A DNA stretch of 64,000 nt from Methanoregula sp. Its GTDB lineage: Archaea > Halobacteriota > Methanomicrobia > Methanomicrobiales > Methanospirillaceae. Numbering within the stretch: the stretch's first letter is position 1; each line of letters opens with the position of its first letter. The position numbers and the translations under genes were made by a program. This document shows, piece after piece, positions 59,853 through 64,000 of the stretch. The stretch covers positions 1 to 64,000 of the forward strand of contig NZ_JAJRCG010000002.1 in NCBI RefSeq assembly GCF_028679125.1, in the 5' to 3' direction. A model generated the notes under the pieces. That model had not been told where the DNA came from. It saw nothing but the letters and a program-made list of their open reading frames with translations, and made no database searches.

Positions 59853-61262
59853 ATGAAGTGCCCTCATTGCGGGATGAATATACGGGATGACACCACTGAG
59901 TGCGGCTATTGCGGCGGCAAAGTCGGCCGCGGCGCAGAGAAAGCGTCAGCTGGTGCAGGCAGGTTTGCTGCATCCCGGGGAGGTGCAGTGCAGAAAGAGG
60001 CACAGCGCGCCCAGAAACCTTCAGATGAACCCGAAACCGATGAGGAGGAGGGAGGAGGTCTCTCGGCAATCCTCCAGCCCGGGGAGCAGGTGCTCATCGG
60101 GTCGCTCAACGTAGCCGTCAAAAAATTTTCCTTTCATGCCTACCTGACCAACCAGCGTATCTTTTTGATCGACACGCAGGAGAAGAAACTCAAGGTCACG
60201 GCAAAAGATGTGGCGCGGGACACGATTGTGGGGAGCATCGTGGAGTTCTCCGAGAACTCCGATCCCGTGCTCGTCCTCTCCATCAAATCCGGTGATGACG
60301 AGACCAAGACCATGAAACTGGTCTTTGTCCAGAGCGGCACCGACCGGGCCAGCGAGATCGATGAGTGGATAGCCCTTCTCCAGGAAGCGGAGGCCCCGAA
60401 GAAATCCTCCCGTAAACCGGCGCCCGCACATGAACAAGAAGAGTCTGGAGAACCAGAAGACGAGGAATCTGCGCCGATCCGAGTCCCGGAAAAACCCCGT
60501 CAGCGGCAGGAACTGCAACCGGCGAAGAGACCCCTTAAGAAGGATCACGAGCGGCAGCCTCCGGTGAAACGCCTCGTCCCCTACAAGATTCCGGAGGAAG
60601 AGTCCGAACCAGAGCCGGAACCCGAGCAGGAACCTGAACCGGAGATCATAACTCCCCCGCGCAGGGCGCAGGTCCGGCAGGTTGTGGCATCAAGCTATGA
60701 TCGGGAGATTCCACCTGCCTACGAGTCCGATGTGCCTCCGGTGCGGAAACCGGAGGTGCAGACTGCCATGCGGGTTGCCATGAAAGGCGCCTTAAAACAG
60801 ACCTCCCCCTCACAACAGCCAATAAGAAGGGCGGTTGTCGAATCCCCGAGGCGTCCCGTTCAGGAACCGGAACCAGAACCCGAGGTGGAATTCCCCCCGT
60901 CCCGCCGCCCGGTGGTCCAGGAAAACATCCCTGAGGCACCTGTCGCTCATGCGGAAGTTGCGGATTCGCCCCAGTTCTGCCACAACTGCGGGAAGAAACT
61001 GCCGCACTCTGCCAATTTCTGTCCCGGCTGCGGAACGAAACTGAGCATGGGCCGGACACTCCCGCACTCCCGCACCAGTCCCACGCTCACCGGCCGGAAA
61101 GCAACCCGGACGGATCCCCCGGGGCACGAACACCGTCCGGTCCCGCAGGATGCCGAAGATGAGGAGGCCGAAGGAGAGAAACCCGTGCCGACACGGCCCC
61201 CGGTCAAGAAGGCGCCCAAAGGCAGCGAGATGACCATCCTGCACAAATTCCTGCGAAGATAA
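59853..61262 (+). CDS. PH-domain-like protein flanked by two zinc ribbons
   Basis: 469 residues in four parts. Residues 1-22 are a zinc ribbon (MKCPHCGMNIRDDTTECGYCGG). Residues about 70-175 look like a bacterial-type PH domain (LQPGEQVLIGSLNVAVKKF, FHAYLTNQRIFLIDTQEKKL). Residues 180-370 are a disordered Pro/Glu/Arg-rich linker, and residues about 371-394 are a second ribbon (FCHNCGKKLPHSANFCPGCG). The tail is basic. The last 19 residues end LHKFLRR. It probably is a cytoplasmic adapter that senses lipid or protein partners, but that is only suggested by the domains. ATG 59853 has CGGAG 10 bases upstream. Confidence 0.78.
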   Translation: MKCPHCGMNIRDDTTECGYCGGKVGRGAEKASAGAGRFAASRGGAVQKEAQRAQKPSDEPETDEEEGGGLSAILQPGEQVLIGSLNVAVKKFSFHAYLTNQRIFLIDTQEKKLKVTAKDVARDTIVGSIVEFSENSDPVLVLSIKSGDDETKTMKLVFVQSGTDRASEIDEWIALLQEAEAPKKSSRKPAPAHEQEESGEPEDEESAPIRVPEKPRQRQELQPAKRPLKKDHERQPPVKRLVPYKIPEEESEPEPEPEQEPEPEIITPPRRAQVRQVVASSYDREIPPAYESDVPPVRKPEVQTAMRVAMKGALKQTSPSQQPIRRAVVESPRRPVQEPEPEPEVEFPPSRRPVVQENIPEAPVAHAEVADSPQFCHNCGKKLPHSANFCPGCGTKLSMGRTLPHSRTSPTLTGRKATRTDPPGHEHRPVPQDAEDEEAEGEKPVPTRPPVKKAPKGSEMTILHKFLRR

Positions 61263-61405
61263 CGCAAGGATATACCATCCTTTTTGGGATTCTATCACTC
61301 TTTTCCGGCAGATCATGTTTTTCCCGGTTCATTCCTCCCGTGAATGCAATACCAGCCGGATGTATCTTTTATCTCTAGGATCTCCCCGGAAGAACTGCGA
61401 AATCA

Positions 61406-61438
61406 ATTACCCTCGGTAATAAAAATTCTCTGAGAATT
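61406..61438. promoter_or_regulatory. Two adjacent palindromes upstream of mat
   Basis: ATTACC-CTC-GGTAAT (61406-61420) and AATTCTC-T-GAGAATT (61424-61438) are perfect inverted repeats set 3 bases apart. They end about 67 bases before the mat ATG and about 15 bases before a TATA-like GGTTATATGAAC (61451-61462). The arrangement is that of operator sites for a dimeric regulator; the regulator is not known. Confidence 0.6.
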
Positions 61439-61505
61439 GTATAATTGGAAATGGTTATATGAACTCCAGTCCTTTGTACTAGTACGTAACGTCACGAGGA
61501 AATTC

Positions 61506-62708
61506 ATGAAGAGAAATATCCAGATTGAAGCTTTGGACCAGATTCCCCTTGAGAAACAGCGTATCGAACTTGCCGAACGCAAGTGCCTCGGTCACCCGGA
61601 CAGCCTTGCTGATGGTATTGCCGAGTCCATCAGCCAGGCACTCTGCAAGACCTATCTCGAGGAATTCGGGGTAGTCCTCCACCACAACACCGATCAGGGC
61701 GAAGTGGTTGCCGGTGAGTCCGCACCCAAATTCGGCGGCGGCCGGATGATTCGCCCGATCTATGTCCTTCTCGATGGACGGGCAACGAAGCAGTGGAACG
61801 GTGTCACCATCCCCACGGATGCAGTGGCTGTTGAAGCTGCCCACAAGTATATTCATAAGATCCTTCCCGAGCTCGATCTCAACCGCGAGGTCATGATAGA
61901 CTGCCGGCTCGGGACCGGTTCCACCGATCTGCGGGATGTCTTCAAGCCCAGCCAGGGCAAGGTGCCCCGTGCGAATGATACCTCGTTCGGTGTCGGCCAT
62001 GCCCCCTTCTCCGATGTGGAGAACATCATCCGGAACAGCTCCGAGTACATCGACACCAAGCTCCGGAAGAAATACCCGGCAATCGGCCAGGACATCAAGA
62101 TCATGGGCCTGCGTGACGGGAACACCATCACCCTCACAATTGCCTGTGCTATCGTCGACCGGTACTGCAAGGACATCAGGGAATACTCGGAATACATGAG
62201 CCTCCTCAACGAGGAGATCACGGCGATTGCGAAGAAGAATACCAAGCGCAAGGTCGTAGTCCATGTCAACACGGCAGACGACATCAAGAAGAAGAGTGTT
62301 TTCCTCACCGTGACAGGAACCTCGGCAGAGATGGGCGATGATGGCTCGGTCGGCCGCGGCAACCGGTGCAACGGGCTCATCACCCCCAACCGCCCCATGT
62401 CCATGGAGGCAACGAGCGGCAAGAACCCGATCAACCACATCGGCAAGATCTACAACCTCCTCTCCACCCAGGTGGCGCAGGAGTGCGTGAAGAAGGTTGA
62501 CGGTATCGAGGAGATGTACGTCCGGCTGCTCTCCCAGATAGGGAATCCGATTGACCAGCCTCTCGTGGCCAGTGTCCAGGTGCTTCCCGCATGCGGCGTG
62601 AAGCTCAAGGACATCAACGCGGATATCATGGAGATCGTGGACGACCGGCTGGCCAATGTCACCCAGATCACCGAAAAGGTCATCGAAGGCAAGCTCAAGA
62701 CCTTCTGA
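61506..62708 (+). CDS. mat: S-adenosylmethionine synthetase, archaeal type
   Basis: The archaeal AdoMet synthetase (400 residues) makes S-adenosylmethionine from methionine and ATP. Typical blocks are ERKCLGHPDSLADGIAESIS, HHNTDQGEVVAGESAPKFGG, IDCRLGTGSTDLRDVFK and GDDGSVGRGNRCNGLITPNRPMSMEATSGKNPINHIGKIYN in order. ATG 61506 has GAGG 7 bases upstream; an upstream in-frame ATG (61437) would overlap the operator-like palindromes. hisG follows after 7 bases. Confidence 0.95.
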   Translation: MKRNIQIEALDQIPLEKQRIELAERKCLGHPDSLADGIAESISQALCKTYLEEFGVVLHHNTDQGEVVAGESAPKFGGGRMIRPIYVLLDGRATKQWNGVTIPTDAVAVEAAHKYIHKILPELDLNREVMIDCRLGTGSTDLRDVFKPSQGKVPRANDTSFGVGHAPFSDVENIIRNSSEYIDTKLRKKYPAIGQDIKIMGLRDGNTITLTIACAIVDRYCKDIREYSEYMSLLNEEITAIAKKNTKRKVVVHVNTADDIKKKSVFLTVTGTSAEMGDDGSVGRGNRCNGLITPNRPMSMEATSGKNPINHIGKIYNLLSTQVAQECVKKVDGIEEMYVRLLSQIGNPIDQPLVASVQVLPACGVKLKDINADIMEIVDDRLANVTQITEKVIEGKLKTF

Positions 62709-62715
62709 TACGACA

Positions 62716-63633
62716 ATGGCAAAACCAGCAAAAGTCACCAAAAAAACCCGTGACATCCCCTCTTTTTCAGACCGGGTACGGCTTGCCATACCCAATAAGG
62801 GAAGAATTGCAGTTCCTATCATGGACCTGGTCGAGAAGAGCGGGCTCCACCTGGCGGAGAGCGGCACTGACCGGCGCCTGATCACCCAGACTCTCGACCC
62901 GCATGTCGAGATCCTGTTCGCCCGCCCGGTAGATATCCCGGAGTACGTTGCCACCGGTGCAGCGGATCTCGGTATTACCGGGCACGATATGGTTATTGAA
63001 CGGGAATCCGATGTGGAGGAACTCCTCGACCTCCAGTTCGGCAAGGCCAGACTCGTTCTTGCCGTGAGTGAGGATTCCGATATCACGACGGTAAAGGATC
63101 TTGAGGGCCTGAAGGTCGCCACCGAGTTCCCCGTGATCACCCGGTCCTATTTCAGGCAGCACAAGGTCAATGTCGAGATCGTCATTGTCGGAGGAGCCTG
63201 CGAGGCAACGCCGCACCTCGGGATTGCCGATGCGATCATCGACCTCTCCAGTTCAGGGACTACCCTGAAGACCAACCGGCTCCGGGTGATCGATGAGGTG
63301 CTCGTGACCTCCACGCACCTTATTGCAAACCGGGAATCCCTGAAAGCGAAGAAGGACAAGATCGACGAGATCCACCTCGCGCTGGAGAGCGTTATCAGGG
63401 CAAAGGGCCAGTGTTACCTCATGATGAACGTCAAGCGTAACTGCCTGGAAACCGTGAAACGTGTCCTTCCCGGGCTTTCCGGACCTACGGTGATGGATGT
63501 GGCATCGAGCGAGGATCTTGTTGCCGTCCATGCGGTTGTCAACGAGGAACGTGTCTACACCCTGATCAATGCGCTGAGGCGTGCCGGGGCAAAGGACATC
63601 CTCGTCATGGCCATCCAGCGGATGATCCGCTAG
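62716..63633 (+). CDS. hisG: ATP phosphoribosyltransferase (long form)
   Basis: The first enzyme of histidine synthesis, condensing ATP and PRPP. The 305-residue long form carries a C-terminal regulatory ACT-like domain (about residues 220-300). The catalytic part shows [41 protein letters not shown] and the PRPP loop [16 protein letters not shown]. The frame is open upstream, but ATG 62716 is the first start after the mat stop. The short N-terminal lysine-rich extension before the core is unusual but small. It precedes hisA by 8 bases. Confidence 0.93.
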   Translation: MAKPAKVTKKTRDIPSFSDRVRLAIPNKGRIAVPIMDLVEKSGLHLAESGTDRRLITQTLDPHVEILFARPVDIPEYVATGAADLGITGHDMVIERESDVEELLDLQFGKARLVLAVSEDSDITTVKDLEGLKVATEFPVITRSYFRQHKVNVEIVIVGGACEATPHLGIADAIIDLSSSGTTLKTNRLRVIDEVLVTSTHLIANRESLKAKKDKIDEIHLALESVIRAKGQCYLMMNVKRNCLETVKRVLPGLSGPTVMDVASSEDLVAVHAVVNEERVYTLINALRRAGAKDILVMAIQRMIR

Positions 63634-63641
63634 GATCGCCT

Positions 63642-64000
63642 ATGAAAATTTTTCCCGCTGTTGATATCCTCGGGGGCCGGTGCGTTCAGCTGGTGCAGGG
63701 CCGGCGGGAGAGTGCAACGGCGTATGGCGATCCCCTTTCCTGTGCAACCCGGTGGCTGAACGAAGGAGCAGAAGCGCTCCACGTCGTCAATCTCGACGGG
63801 GCATTCGGGACCTCATCGAAAAACGCTGAACTTATTGCCGAGGTCATCAAAAAGACCGGTGTCGAGATCGAACTCGGCGGGGGTATCCGGTCAGTCGAGG
63901 ATGCCCGGCGCTGGCTGGAGACCGGAGTGGATCGTGTCATCATCTCTACCCTTGCCACCCAGGATCCGGACTGTATCCGGACCCTTGCTCAGGAATTCGG
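63642..64000 (+). CDS. hisA: Phosphoribosylformimino-AICAR-P isomerase, 5' part, runs off the window
   Basis: A TIM-barrel isomerase of histidine synthesis; the first 119 residues are in the window. Phosphate- and catalytic-site motifs are visible: [17 protein letters not shown] with the catalytic Asp at residue 8, [15 protein letters not shown] and [13 protein letters not shown]. It starts at ATG 63642 and continues past the end. It is the third gene of mat-hisG-hisA. Confidence 0.93.
   Translation, partial: MKIFPAVDILGGRCVQLVQGRRESATAYGDPLSCATRWLNEGAEALHVVNLDGAFGTSSKNAELIAEVIKKTGVEIELGGGIRSVEDARRWLETGVDRVIISTLATQDPDCIRTLAQEF

Noticed and set aside
61263-61505. SAM riboswitch upstream of mat
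   Set aside because: The visible structure is two short DNA palindromes upstream of the TATA-like box, outside the likely transcript.

Overview
The window is archaeal and most resembles a hydrogenotrophic methanogen of the order Methanomicrobiales, with a Methanoregula-like gene set. This assignment is inferred from gene content; no database was searched. The supporting evidence is EF-1alpha, the archaeal GatDE amidotransferase, archaeal-type SAM synthetase, CobZ/CobT/CobS nucleotide-loop genes, a fused hexulose-phosphate synthase/RraA protein, ribosomal protein L10e, a DUF3821 surface protein with a PGF-type C-terminal sorting tail, and an incomplete reductive TCA operon.

Layout. 1-5.4 kb: start of EF-1alpha, cobalamin genes cobS-cobZ and divergent cobT, GMP synthase glutaminase subunit, a secreted DUF3821 protein and a nitroreductase. 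5.6-6.7 kb: an IS5-type insertion sequence. 7.3-11.6 kb: HPS-RraA, then an ACT-domain protein and two tandem phenylacetate-CoA ligase genes. 11.8-16.6 kb: a stand-alone Cas1 homologue that appears to have lost two of three catalytic residues, converging on acylphosphatase and a 1185-residue helical-repeat protein of unknown function. 16.9-19.5 kb: glmM, mobB and a DUF5806-like gene. 19.5-29.4 kb: an AT-rich, gene-poor accessory region with an excisionase-like HTH protein, gene remnants, a tyrosine recombinase with a palindrome in front of it, 1.2 kb of non-coding DNA, tRNA-Gln, a frameshifted ion-channel pseudogene, a TPR membrane protein and an N-terminally truncated TnpB.

29.5-39.8 kb is a dense core block on the minus strand: DUF2070, diphthine-ammonia ligase-like, PfkB kinase, UPF0212, a nitroreductase gene broken by an in-frame TAG, DUF5350, gatE, gatD, argH and an HTH regulator. 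gatD seems to start at AUA. 40-42.7 kb is a sulfonate/nitrate-type ABC transporter divergent from that regulator, followed by L10e with a long repetitive tail. 43.7-48.9 kb is a second accessory patch: unknown proteins, a structured repeat also present at 26.7 kb, and a decayed type I restriction-modification locus.

48.9-55 kb is one tightly coupled operon, fumarate hydratase alpha/beta, 2-oxoglutarate:ferredoxin oxidoreductase korDABC and succinyl-CoA synthetase sucCD. Together these carry malate through fumarate to succinyl-CoA and 2-oxoglutarate; the fumarate-to-succinate step is encoded elsewhere. 55-61.3 kb holds a VOC protein, a COG3044-type ATPase, an iron-sulfur membrane protein and two poorly characterised zinc-ribbon proteins. 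The window ends with mat, hisG and the start of hisA.
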